This document shows positions 16,720 to 25,355 of a DNA stretch of 64,000 nt, one piece after another. A program made the translations under genes and the position numbers. The DNA comes from Kitasatospora aureofaciens (GTDB lineage Bacteria; Actinomycetota; Actinomycetes; Streptomycetales; Streptomycetaceae): assembly GCA_000720845.1 (NCBI GenBank), contig JODU01000015.1:1-64000 (forward strand), in the 5' to 3' direction. Every line of letters starts with the position of its first letter. Positions within the stretch are counted from its first letter, which is position 1. The notes under the pieces were generated by a model. It saw only the letters and a list, made by a program, of their open reading frames with translations. It was not told the origin of the DNA and searched no databases.

Positions 16720-18096
16720 ATGCCCGTGCGCCCCACCGTCCGGTTCACCGCCCTGTTCACCCTCACCGCGCTCGCCTCCACCTCGCTCGCCGCCTGCGGA
16801 AGCGGTTCCGGCAGTGATCCGGACACGGTGAAGGTCTCCTTCAAGCAGTCGACGGACAACTCCATCAAGGTGATGGACACCTATCTCGCCGACATCAAGA
16901 AGCAGTTCGAGAAGGCCAACCCGGGGAAGAAGGTCGAGCTGGTGCCGATCAAGGCGCCCGACTCGGAGTACTACACCAAGCTCCAGCAGATGCTCCGCTC
17001 CCCCAAGACCGCCCCTGACCTGGTCTACGAGGACACCTTCCTCATCAACTCCGACATCACCAGCGGGTACCTGAAGCCCCTCGACGACTACCTGGCCGAC
17101 TGGAAGGACTGGGACCAGTTCATCGACACCGCGAAGGCGGCGGCCAAGGGCGAGGACGGCAAGACGTACGGCGTGCCGGACGGCACCGACACCCGGGGGC
17201 TGTGGTTCAGCAAGGACGTGTTCGCCAAGGCGGGGCTGCCCGCCGACTGGCAGCCGAAGACCTGGGCCGATGTGCTCGACGCCGCCCGCGCCATCAAGGA
17301 GAAGGTGCCGGGTGTCACGCCGCTCAACGTCTACACCGGCAAGCCCGCCGGGGAGGCCGCCACCATGCAGGGCTTCGAGATGCTGCTGTACGGCACGGGG
17401 GACGGCGGCGCCGACCCGCTGTACGACAAGGGCAGCAAGAAGTGGGTCACGGCGGGGCAGGAGTTCAAGGACTCCCTCGCCTTCGTCGAGACGGTGTACA
17501 AGGAGAAGCTCGGCCCGGAGGTCTCCGACGCGCTCGACCCCAACTTCGGCACCAAGGTGCGCGGTGAGCTGCTGCCGCAGGGCAAGCTCGGGATCGCGCT
17601 CGACGGCTCCTGGCTGCCGCAGGACTGGCTGGAGGGCAGCGGGCACGAGTGGCCCGAGTGGTCGAAGGAGCTGGGCCTCGCCGCCATGCCCACGCAGAAC
17701 GGACAGGCTCCCGGCAAGGTGAGCATGTCCGGCGGATGGACCTGGTCCGTCCCGGCCAAGGCGGGCAACCCCGACCTGGCCTTCGAGTTCGTCAAGACGA
17801 TGCAGACCAAGGCCAACGCCCAGAAGTGGTACATCGCCAACTCCGGCATCGCGGTCCGTGCGGACGTCGCGAACGACCCCGCCTACGTCGACGCCCAGCC
17901 CGGCATCAAGTTCTTCACCGACCTCGTCGCCGACACCCACTACCGGCCCGCCTACCCGGCGTACCCGAAGGTGTCCGTCGCCATCCAGGAGGCGATGGAG
18001 GGCGTGACGACCGGGGACAAGTCGGTCGAGGAGGCGGCGCGCGGCTACGACGAGTCGCTCAAGGAGGCCACCGACAACCAGGTGGTGAGCAGGTGA
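16720..18096 (+). CDS. sugar ABC transporter substrate-binding lipoprotein
   Basis: A protein of 458 residues. The signal peptide ends in the lipobox LAAC with the lipidated Cys26. The mature part is a family 1 extracellular solute-binding protein, with VKVSFKQSTDNSIKVMDTYL at the start and a GLWFSKDVFAKAGLPADWQPKTW hinge typical of oligosaccharide binders. The ATG at 16720 follows TAGGAGG. It is the first gene of a three-gene importer operon and overlaps the next gene by 4 bp (GTGA). The ligand cannot be read from the sequence. Confidence 0.93.
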   Translation: MPVRPTVRFTALFTLTALASTSLAACGSGSGSDPDTVKVSFKQSTDNSIKVMDTYLADIKKQFEKANPGKKVELVPIKAPDSEYYTKLQQMLRSPKTAPDLVYEDTFLINSDITSGYLKPLDDYLADWKDWDQFIDTAKAAAKGEDGKTYGVPDGTDTRGLWFSKDVFAKAGLPADWQPKTWADVLDAARAIKEKVPGVTPLNVYTGKPAGEAATMQGFEMLLYGTGDGGADPLYDKGSKKWVTAGQEFKDSLAFVETVYKEKLGPEVSDALDPNFGTKVRGELLPQGKLGIALDGSWLPQDWLEGSGHEWPEWSKELGLAAMPTQNGQAPGKVSMSGGWTWSVPAKAGNPDLAFEFVKTMQTKANAQKWYIANSGIAVRADVANDPAYVDAQPGIKFFTDLVADTHYRPAYPAYPKVSVAIQEAMEGVTTGDKSVEEAARGYDESLKEATDNQVVSR

Positions 18097-19037
18097 CGGC
18101 GACCGCGCCGGGGCACGCGGGCCCGAAGGTCCGCAAGACCCCGGCCTCCCCGGCCGGCCCCGGCGCGCGTTCCGGCACCGTCCGCCGGTCCCTGTTCCGT
18201 GCCCTGCCCCTCTCCCCCGCCGTCGTCCTGCTGCTGCTCTTCCTCGCCGGCCCGATCGTCTACTGCGTCGTCATCGCCTTCACCGACCTCCAGCTGACCG
18301 GGCAGGCGCAGGAGTCCTTCGTGGGCTTCGACAACTTCACCCGTGCCTTCAAGGACGAGGCGTTCCTCAACGCCGTCTGGCTGACCCTGGTGTTCACCGT
18401 GGTGTCCTCGCTGATCGGGCAGAACACCCTGGGGCTGGCGCTGGCCTCGCTGATGCAGCGGGCCTCGAAGCCGGTCCGCACGCTCACCGGTGGCATCGTT
18501 GTCACGGCCTGGGTGCTGCCGGAGGTGGTGGCCGGCTTCCTGCTCTACGCCTTCTTCCGGCGCGAGGGCACCCTCAACGCCATCCTGGACTGGCTCCACC
18601 TGCCCTCCCAGAACTGGCTGTTCACACTGCCGATCCTGGCGGTGTCCTTCGCCAACGTGTGGCGGGGCACCGCGTTCTCGATGCTGGTGTACTCGGCCGC
18701 GCTGAACGAGATCCCCAAGGAGGTCACCGAGGCCGCCGAGGTCGACGGCGCGAGCGGCTGGCGCCGGATGTGGCACATCACGCTGCCGATGATCCGGCGC
18801 TCCATCGGCACCAACCTCATGCTCAACACGCTGCAGACCCTGTCGGTCTTCGGGCTGATCTGGGTGATGACGCGGGGCGGGCCGAGCGGCAAGAGCCAGA
18901 CGCTGCCGCTGTTCATGTACGAGCAGGCCTTCCAGAACAGCCTGATCGGGTACGGCACGGCGGTGGCGCTGCTGCTGTTGCTGATCGGCTCGCTGTTCTC
19001 GGTCGTGTACCTGCGCCTGCTGCGGACGGAGGTCTGA
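18093..19037 (+). CDS. sugar ABC transporter permease, MalF type
   Basis: A permease of 314 residues with six predicted TM helices, starting at GTG 18093 and overlapping the binding-protein stop. The cytoplasmic EAA loop, which contacts the ATPase, reads EVTEAAEVDGASGWRRMWHI. A Pro/Ala/Gly-rich tail of about 30 residues precedes TM1 (LSPAVVLLLLFLAGPIVYCV). The partner permease starts one base after its stop. Confidence 0.93.
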   Translation: MTATAPGHAGPKVRKTPASPAGPGARSGTVRRSLFRALPLSPAVVLLLLFLAGPIVYCVVIAFTDLQLTGQAQESFVGFDNFTRAFKDEAFLNAVWLTLVFTVVSSLIGQNTLGLALASLMQRASKPVRTLTGGIVVTAWVLPEVVAGFLLYAFFRREGTLNAILDWLHLPSQNWLFTLPILAVSFANVWRGTAFSMLVYSAALNEIPKEVTEAAEVDGASGWRRMWHITLPMIRRSIGTNLMLNTLQTLSVFGLIWVMTRGGPSGKSQTLPLFMYEQAFQNSLIGYGTAVALLLLLIGSLFSVVYLRLLRTEV

Positions 19038-19038
19038 G

Positions 19039-19899
19039 ATGACGGACACGCTCACGCCCCGCCGTACGACCCCCGCCGCGCGGCGCAACCGGCGCCGCAC
19101 CGCGGCCGACGCCGGGCTCCTGCTCGTGGCCGCCGCCTTCGTACTGCCGCTGGCCTGGGTGGTGCTGTCCGCCCTCGACCCGCACGCGAGTCTGCGGGTC
19201 AAGGTCCCCGACGGGGTCACGCTGGAGAACTTCGACGCGATCCTCACCCCGGAGATCACCTTCACCCCGCTGCTCAACAGCCTGATCCTGTGCGGCGGGG
19301 CGACCCTGCTGACGGTGGTGTGCGCGGCGCTCGCGGCGTACCCGCTCTCCCGTTTCCGGTCCCGGCTGAACCGGCCGTTCCTGCTCACCATCCTGTTCGC
19401 GACCAGCCTGCCGATCACCGCGATCATGGTCCCGGTCTACGCCCTGTTCGTGCGGGTGAACATGATCGACACCATGCAGGGGACGATCTTCTTCTTCGCC
19501 GCCTCGCAGCTGCCCTTCGCGATCTGGCTGATGAAGAACTTCATGGACGGCGTGCCGAAGGAACTGGAGGAGGCGGCCTGGACGGACGGGGCGTCGTCGT
19601 TCCAGTCGCTGCTGCGGATCGTGCTGCCGCTGATGGGTCCCGGGGTGGCGGTGGTGACGGTGTTCTCGTTCGTGATGATGTGGGGGAACTTCTTCGTCCC
19701 CTTCATGCTGCTGCTCTCCCCGGACCAGATGCCCGCCTCGGTCAGCATCAACGACTTCTTCGGCAACCGCGGCATGGTGGCGTACGGGCAGCTGGCGGCG
19801 TTCTCGATCGTCTACTCGACGCCGGTCGTGCTGCTGTACGTCCTGATCTCCCGGCGGCTGGGCGGCGGCTTCGCGCTGGGCGGGGCCGTGAAGGGGTAG
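19039..19899 (+). CDS. sugar ABC transporter permease, MalG type
   Basis: A permease of 286 residues, six TM helices, with the EAA loop ELEEAAWTDGASSFQSLLRI. The ATG at 19039 is preceded by GGAGGTCTGAG inside the end of the MalF-type gene. No ATP-binding gene follows, so the importer probably borrows the shared Streptomyces sugar ATPase MsiK. That is inferred from how other Streptomyces sugar importers work. Confidence 0.92.
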   Translation: MTDTLTPRRTTPAARRNRRRTAADAGLLLVAAAFVLPLAWVVLSALDPHASLRVKVPDGVTLENFDAILTPEITFTPLLNSLILCGGATLLTVVCAALAAYPLSRFRSRLNRPFLLTILFATSLPITAIMVPVYALFVRVNMIDTMQGTIFFFAASQLPFAIWLMKNFMDGVPKELEEAAWTDGASSFQSLLRIVLPLMGPGVAVVTVFSFVMMWGNFFVPFMLLLSPDQMPASVSINDFFGNRGMVAYGQLAAFSIVYSTPVVLLYVLISRRLGGGFALGGAVKG

Positions 19900-19905
19900 G
19901 CGACG

Positions 19906-19933
19906 GGGGGCGCGCCCGGTTCCGCGCGCCCCC
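19906..19933 (+). terminator. hairpin terminator of the sugar ABC operon
   Basis: Arms GGGGGCGCGC (19906-19915) and GCGCGCCCCC (19924-19933) enclose an 8-base loop directly after the MalG-type gene. There is no U tract, as is common in Streptomyces. Confidence 0.6.
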
Positions 19934-19999
19934 GTACGTTCCTACAATCCGTATCGCTGGCCGAACAGCCCGTAGTCAGCGTGGCCCCGGACCCCTACG

Positions 20000-20713
20000 G
20001 TGTGGCGCGTGCGCCGACCCTCACCCGGCCCGAGCCAGTCGGGCCCTCCGTTCAACGCCCTCGCCGCCCGTCGGCTGCGTGCCGCCCTCAACATGGGGCC
20101 CGAGCACGTCGCCCACGGCATACGGGTCTCGTACGGGCTGCCGTACGTCTCCCCCGACCTCGTCATCGCCTGGGAGCGGGGCACGGCCGCCCCCGAGGGC
20201 CCGGAGCTGACCGCGCTCGCCGGGGTGCTGTGGTGCTCGCCGGGTGAGCTGATCGGCCGGCCGCAGTCCCTGCGCGAGCACCGCGTCGCCCGCGGGCTGG
20301 CACCCGAGGACGTGGCCCGGGGGGTCGGGCTCGGGCTGCCCGCCTACCTGCGGATGGAGGAGGCGGACGACTGGCGCGGCACCGATCGGCAGTCGGCCCA
20401 GCTCGCCGACGTGCTCGGTCTCACGCCGCCCGACTTCGTGACCGTCACGGGGCGCGAGGAGAAGCTGGCCGACCTGCTGACGAGCGCGGTGACCACCCGC
20501 TGGCAGGGCTGTGTGCGCCCGATCGCCAAGCTGGCGCCGCTGGACCGGCGGGTCCTGGAGAACGTCCTCCAGGTGCTGCACCAGGACTACCAGGGGCGCA
20601 TGACCGCCACCCTCAGCTGGGGCGGCGGCGCCCCCGACTCCAGTGCCTCGGGACGGGACTTCCTGGACCGGATCGTGGAGCACTTCTGGTCGGCGGTCGA
20701 GAAGCACCCGTGA
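20000..20713 (+). CDS. XRE-like helix-turn-helix protein
   Basis: A protein of about 237 residues. Residues 20-75 form a degenerate helix-turn-helix region (ALAARRLRAALNMGPEHVAHGI, then LVIAWERGTAAPEGPELTALAGVL), and a second cro/C1-like unit follows (SLREHRVARGLAPEDVARGVGL). The C-terminal 100 residues match no family I recognise. The start is uncertain: GTG at 20000 and GTG at 20009 are both possible and neither has a good ribosome site. A TACAAT -10 element lies at 19943-19948. The gene stands alone between the sugar importer and the convergent pfkA, so its target is unknown. Confidence 0.75.
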   Translation: MWRVRRPSPGPSQSGPPFNALAARRLRAALNMGPEHVAHGIRVSYGLPYVSPDLVIAWERGTAAPEGPELTALAGVLWCSPGELIGRPQSLREHRVARGLAPEDVARGVGLGLPAYLRMEEADDWRGTDRQSAQLADVLGLTPPDFVTVTGREEKLADLLTSAVTTRWQGCVRPIAKLAPLDRRVLENVLQVLHQDYQGRMTATLSWGGGAPDSSASGRDFLDRIVEHFWSAVEKHP

Positions 20714-20737
20714 GCCGCGCGGGCGGCGCGTCCGGGT

Positions 20738-21763
20738 CTAGAAGACGGACTCGGCCTCGTCCATCCGGTCCTTCGGGACCGTCTTCAGCTCGGTGACCGC
20801 CTCCGCCAGCGGCACCATCACGACGTCCGTGCCGCGCAGCGCCGTCATCCGGCCGAAGTCACCCCGGTGCGCGGCCTCCACCGCGTGCCAGCCGAAGCGG
20901 GTGGCGAGCACCCTGTCGTACGCGGTGGGCACGCCGCCGCGCTGGACGTGGCCGAGGATGACCGGCTTGGCCTCCTTGCCGAGCCTGCGCTCCAGTTCGA
21001 AGGCGAGCGCGGTGCCGATGCCCTGGAAGCGCTCGTGGCCGAACTTGTCGATGGCACCCTTGCCGTAGTCCATGGAGCCCTCGGCGGGGTGGGCGCCCTC
21101 GGCGACGCAGACGACGGCGAACTTCTTGCCGCGGGCGAAGCGCTCCTCGACCATCTTGACCAGGTCGGCGGGGTCGAAGGGGCGCTCGGGCAGGCAGATG
21201 CCGTGGGCGCCGGCGGCCATGCCGGACTCCAGGGCGATCCAGCCGGCGTGCCGGCCCATGACCTCGACGACCATCACGCGCTGGTGGGACTCGGCGGTGG
21301 TCTTGAGGCGGTCCATCGCCTCCGTGGCCACGCCGACGGCGGTGTCGAAGCCGAAGGTGCGGTCGGTGGAGGAGATGTCGTTGTCGATGGTCTTCGGTAC
21401 GCCGACGACCGGCAGGCCCGCGTCGGACAGCATGCGGGCGGCGGTGAGCGTGCCCTCGCCGCCGATCGGGATCAGGGCGTCGATGCCGAAGTTCTGGATC
21501 ATGTCCGAGGCGTTCTCGCAGGCCTCGCGGAGCCGGTCGCGCTCCAGGCGGGAGGAGCCGAGGATGGTGCCGCCGCGGGCGAGGATGCCGCTGACCGCGT
21601 TGAGGTCGAGGGTGCGGTACCGGCCGTCCAGCAGTCCGGCGTAGCCGTCCTCGAAGCCGATGACCTCGTCGCCGTAGTTGTCGACCGCTCGGTGCACGAC
21701 CGACCGGATCACTGCGTTCAGGCCGGGGCAGTCGCCGCCTGCGGTGAGAACTCCGATACGCAT
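20738..21763 (-). CDS. pfkA: ATP-dependent 6-phosphofructokinase
   Basis: A protein of 341 residues that phosphorylates fructose 6-phosphate in glycolysis. It has GGDCPGLNAVIRSVVH at the start, GGEGTLTAAR where a glycine marks ATP instead of pyrophosphate use, the catalytic PKTIDNDISSTD and the substrate-binding MGRHAGWIAL. The ATG at 21763 is preceded by AGGAGACA. The length equals that of the actinomycete group III ATP-PFKs such as S. coelicolor PfkA2. It is divergent from pta, with 207 bp between them. Confidence 0.95.
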   Translation of the reverse strand: MRIGVLTAGGDCPGLNAVIRSVVHRAVDNYGDEVIGFEDGYAGLLDGRYRTLDLNAVSGILARGGTILGSSRLERDRLREACENASDMIQNFGIDALIPIGGEGTLTAARMLSDAGLPVVGVPKTIDNDISSTDRTFGFDTAVGVATEAMDRLKTTAESHQRVMVVEVMGRHAGWIALESGMAAGAHGICLPERPFDPADLVKMVEERFARGKKFAVVCVAEGAHPAEGSMDYGKGAIDKFGHERFQGIGTALAFELERRLGKEAKPVILGHVQRGGVPTAYDRVLATRFGWHAVEAAHRGDFGRMTALRGTDVVMVPLAEAVTELKTVPKDRMDEAESVF

Positions 21764-21970
21764 CGTGCTGTGTCTCCTGCTCGCTGTTGACACCGGTGAG
21801 CCGGTTCAATTGTTCCACGGCCCGGACGCGGGTGGACGACGGCGGACGACCGGCGGGACGGTGGCGGACGCTGACGGGCGCCTTAACCGTCGCCGGAGGT
21901 ACTGTCAAGAGGGTTCCGCACCCCCGACGGAACGCCCGCCCCAACGAACCCGAGGAAACGGAGAGCACGC

Positions 21971-24064
21971 GTGACGCGCAGCGTGTACGTGACCGGTATC
22001 GACCGCGGCGACGGCCGCCAGGTCGTCGAGCTGGGGGTCATGGAGCTGCTGACCCGGCAGGTCGACCGGGTCGGCGTCTTCCGTCCCCTGGTGCACGACG
22101 GGCCCGACCGGCTCTTCGAGCTGCTGCGTGCCCGCTACCGGCTCTCGCAGGACCCGGCCACCGTCTACGGCATGGACTACCAGGAGGCCTCCCTCCTCCA
22201 GGCCGAACAGGGCGTGGACGAGCTGGTGTCCGCGCTGGTCGAGCGCTTCCACCTGGTCGCACGGGACTACGACGTCGTCCTGGTCCTCGGCACCGACTAC
22301 GCCGACACCCAGTTCCCGGACGAACTGTCGCTGAACGCGCGGCTCGCCAACGAGTTCGGCGCCTCGGTCCTGCCCGTCGTCGGCGGCCGCAAGCAGAGCG
22401 CCGAGTCCGTGCTCGCCGAGACCCACAACGCCTTCCGCGCCTACGACGGGCTGGGCTGCGACGTGCTCGCCATGGTGACCAACCGGGTCGCGCGCGAGGA
22501 CCGGGACGGGATCGCCGAGCGGCTCGCGCACCGGCTGCCGGTGCCGTGCTGGGTGGTGCCGGACGAGCCCGCGCTGTCCGCGCCGACGGTCTCCCAGATC
22601 GCGCACGCCCTGGGCGCCGAGATCGTCCTCGGCGACGACTCCGGGCTCGCCCGCGACGCGCTGGACTTCGTCTTCGGCGGGGCCATGCTGCCCAACCTGC
22701 TGGCCGCGCTGACCCCGGGCTGCCTGGTCATCACGCCGGGCGACCGCGCCGACCTGGTGATCGGCACGCTGGCCGCGCACAGCGCCGGCACCCCGCCGAT
22801 AGCCGGCGTCCTGCTGACCCTGAACGAGGTGCCCGGCGAGGGCATCCTCACCCTCGCCGACCGGCTGGCGCCCGGCACGCCGGTGCTCGCGGTGACCGGC
22901 AACAGCTTCCCCACCGCGGAGCGGCTGTTCTCCCTGGAGGGCAAGCTGGGCGCGGCCACCCCGCGCAAGGCGGAGACCGCCCTCGGCCTCTTCGAGCGGT
23001 ACGTGGACACCGCCGAGCTGAACAAGCGGGTCTCCGCGCCCAGCAGCGACCGCGTCACGCCGATGATGTTCGAGCACAAGCTGCTCGAACAGGCCCGCTC
23101 CGACCTGCGCCGGGTGGTCCTGCCGGAGGGCACCGAGGAGCGGGTGCTGCACGCGGCGGAGGTGCTGCTGCGCCGGGGCGTGTGCGCGCTGACGCTGCTC
23201 GGCCCGGTCGAGCAGATCCGCAAGAAGGCCGCCGACCTCGGCATCGACCTGGCCGACGCCGAGCTGATCGACCCGGCCGCCAGCGAGCTGCGGGACTCCT
23301 TCGCCGAGAAGTACGCCGCCCTGCGCGCCCACAAGGGTGTGACCGTGGAGCTGGCGTACGACGTGGTCTCCGACGTGAACTACTTCGGCACGCTGATGGT
23401 GCAGGAAGGGTTCGCCGACGGCATGGTGTCGGGGTCCGTGCACTCGACGGCGGCGACCATCCGCCCGGCCTTCGAGATCATCAAGACCAAGCCGGACGCC
23501 GCGATCGTCTCCTCCGTCTTCTTCATGTGCCTGGCCGACAAGGTGCTGGTCTACGGCGACTGCGCGGTCAATCCGGACCCGGACGCGGAGCAGCTCGCCG
23601 ACATCGCCGCCCAGTCCGCGTCGACTGCGGCGCGGTTCGGCGTGGAGCCGCGGATCGCGATGCTGTCGTACTCGACGGGCACGTCCGGCTCCGGTGCGGA
23701 CGTCGACAAGGTCCGCGAGGCCACCGAGCTGGTCCGCGCGCGCCGCCCGGACCTCAGCATCGAGGGGCCGATCCAGTACGACGCGGCGGTCGAACCGTCG
23801 GTGGCCGCGACCAAGCTGCCCGGCTCGGCGGTCGCCGGGCAGGCCAGCGTGCTGATCTTTCCCGACCTGAACACCGGCAACAACACGTACAAGGCGGTGC
23901 AGCGCTCGGCCGGCGCCATCGCCGTCGGCCCGGTGCTCCAGGGCCTGCGCAAGCCGGTCAACGACCTGTCCCGGGGCGCGCTCGTGCAGGACATCGTCAA
24001 CACCGTCGCCATCACGGCGATCCAGGCCCAGCAGACCCCCAGTGAGAAGGCGTCCGACCTGTGA
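21971..24064 (+). CDS. pta: phosphate acetyltransferase
   Basis: A protein of 697 residues of the long Pta type, converting acetyl-CoA and phosphate to acetyl phosphate and CoA. The N-terminal P-loop-like region (MTRSVYVTGIDRGDGRQVVELGVM) and DRTGG domain cover residues 1-350. The catalytic PTA/PTB domain starts near 365 (MMFEHKLLEQARSDLRRVVL) and includes VELAYDVVSDVNYFGTLMVQ, MLSYSTGTSGSGADVDKV and LIFPDLNTGNNTYKAVQR. The GTG at 21971 has CGGAGAGC upstream. The stop overlaps the ackA start (GTGA), the usual pta-ackA operon. Confidence 0.96.
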   Translation: MTRSVYVTGIDRGDGRQVVELGVMELLTRQVDRVGVFRPLVHDGPDRLFELLRARYRLSQDPATVYGMDYQEASLLQAEQGVDELVSALVERFHLVARDYDVVLVLGTDYADTQFPDELSLNARLANEFGASVLPVVGGRKQSAESVLAETHNAFRAYDGLGCDVLAMVTNRVAREDRDGIAERLAHRLPVPCWVVPDEPALSAPTVSQIAHALGAEIVLGDDSGLARDALDFVFGGAMLPNLLAALTPGCLVITPGDRADLVIGTLAAHSAGTPPIAGVLLTLNEVPGEGILTLADRLAPGTPVLAVTGNSFPTAERLFSLEGKLGAATPRKAETALGLFERYVDTAELNKRVSAPSSDRVTPMMFEHKLLEQARSDLRRVVLPEGTEERVLHAAEVLLRRGVCALTLLGPVEQIRKKAADLGIDLADAELIDPAASELRDSFAEKYAALRAHKGVTVELAYDVVSDVNYFGTLMVQEGFADGMVSGSVHSTAATIRPAFEIIKTKPDAAIVSSVFFMCLADKVLVYGDCAVNPDPDAEQLADIAAQSASTAARFGVEPRIAMLSYSTGTSGSGADVDKVREATELVRARRPDLSIEGPIQYDAAVEPSVAATKLPGSAVAGQASVLIFPDLNTGNNTYKAVQRSAGAIAVGPVLQGLRKPVNDLSRGALVQDIVNTVAITAIQAQQTPSEKASDL

Positions 24065-25260
24065 CCGGCACCCGTGTCCTCGTCCTCAACTCCGGCTCCT
24101 CGTCGGTGAAGTACCAGCTGATCGACATGCGCGGCGGCAGCCGGCTGGCGGCGGGCCTCGTCGAGCGCATCGGCGAGGCGAGCTCGCGGATCAAGCACAC
24201 CCCGGCGGACGGGGAGAGCCGCGAGTGGAACGGGTCGGTACCCGGTCACGACGCCGCGCTGAAGGCCATGGCGGCCGAGCTGGACCGGGACGGCCTGGGC
24301 CTCGGCTCCCCCGAACTGGCCGCGATCGGACACCGGGTGGTGCACGGCGGGCTGCGCTTCACGGAGCCGACAGTGATCGACGACGCGGTGCTCGCCGAGA
24401 TCGAGCGGCTCGTCCCGGTCGCCCCGCTGCACAACCCGGCCAACCTCACCGGCATCCGGACGGCGCAGGCGCTGCGCCCCGACCTGCCGCAGGTCGCCGT
24501 CTTCGACACCGCCTTCCACACGACGATGCCGGAGTCCGCGGCCCGCTACGCGATCGACGTCGAGACCGCCGACGCGCACCGGATCAGGCGCTACGGCTTC
24601 CACGGCACCTCGCACGCCTACGTCTCCCGTGAGACCGCGCGGCTGCTGGGCCGGGCGCCCGAGGACGTGAACGTCATCGTGCTGCACCTGGGCAACGGGG
24701 CGTCCGCCTCGGCCGTGCGGGGCGGGCGGTGCGTGGACACCTCCATGGGGCTGACGCCTTTGGAAGGGCTCGTGATGGGTACGCGCTCGGGAGACATGGA
24801 CCCGGCCGTCATCTTCCATTTGATGCGTGTTGGGGGAATGTCCGCCGACGAGATCGACACTCTCCTCAACAAGAGGAGCGGTCTGATCGGGCTGTGCGGT
24901 GACAACGACATGCGGGAGATCCGCCGCCGGGTCGACGCCGGCGACCAGCGGGCGCGGCTGGCCTTCGACATCTACATTCACCGGCTCAAGAAGTACATCG
25001 GCGCCTATTACGCCGTTCTCGGACGTGTGGACGCCGTGGCGTTCACGGCCGGGGTCGGGGAGAACTCGGCGCCGGTGCGGGAAGCGGCCGTGGCGGGCCT
25101 GGAGGGGCTGGGCCTGGCGGTCGACGGCGGGCTCAACGCCGTACGCGGCGAGGAGGCCCGGCTGATCTCGCCCGCGGGGGCGCGGGTGGCGGTGGCGGTG
25201 GTACCGACGGACGAGGAAATGGAGATCGCGGCACAGACCTACGCGCTGGTAAATGAATGA
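24061..25260 (+). CDS. ackA: acetate kinase
   Basis: A kinase of 399 residues that makes ATP and acetate from acetyl phosphate, or the reverse. ASKHA-fold signatures are VLNSGSSSVKYQLID at the start, AIGHRVVHGG, FDTAFHTTMP with the catalytic Asp, YGFHGTSHAYVS, HLGNGASASAV and PLEGLVMGTRSGDMDP. The GTG start overlaps the pta stop by 4 bp. Length and motifs are complete. Pyruvate kinase follows 94 bp downstream, probably from its own promoter. Confidence 0.96.
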   Translation: MTGTRVLVLNSGSSSVKYQLIDMRGGSRLAAGLVERIGEASSRIKHTPADGESREWNGSVPGHDAALKAMAAELDRDGLGLGSPELAAIGHRVVHGGLRFTEPTVIDDAVLAEIERLVPVAPLHNPANLTGIRTAQALRPDLPQVAVFDTAFHTTMPESAARYAIDVETADAHRIRRYGFHGTSHAYVSRETARLLGRAPEDVNVIVLHLGNGASASAVRGGRCVDTSMGLTPLEGLVMGTRSGDMDPAVIFHLMRVGGMSADEIDTLLNKRSGLIGLCGDNDMREIRRRVDAGDQRARLAFDIYIHRLKKYIGAYYAVLGRVDAVAFTAGVGENSAPVREAAVAGLEGLGLAVDGGLNAVRGEEARLISPAGARVAVAVVPTDEEMEIAAQTYALVNE

Positions 25261-25341
25261 GGAATACCGATCTCACCTGAGCGGCATCCCGCCCTTTTGT
25301 ATTTTCCGCCAGACGGAATATTCCGCGCCGAAACAAACCGA

Positions 25342-25355
25342 TAGGATGGCACCCA
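25342..25355 (+). promoter_or_regulatory. leaderless promoter of pyk
   Basis: A TAGGAT -10 element at 25342-25347 lies 7 bases before the ATG at 25355, so transcription would start at the A of the start codon. Upstream, at 25304-25318, lies a small inverted repeat, TTCCG ccaga CGGAA, and next to it the palindrome GGAATATTCC (25315-25324). Either could be an operator. The -35 is not clear. Confidence 0.45.

Noticed and set aside
21764..21970. Divergent pfkA-pta promoters
   Set aside because: Several weak -10-like boxes (for example TACTGT near 21900) lack -35 elements at proper spacing, so no promoter is called.
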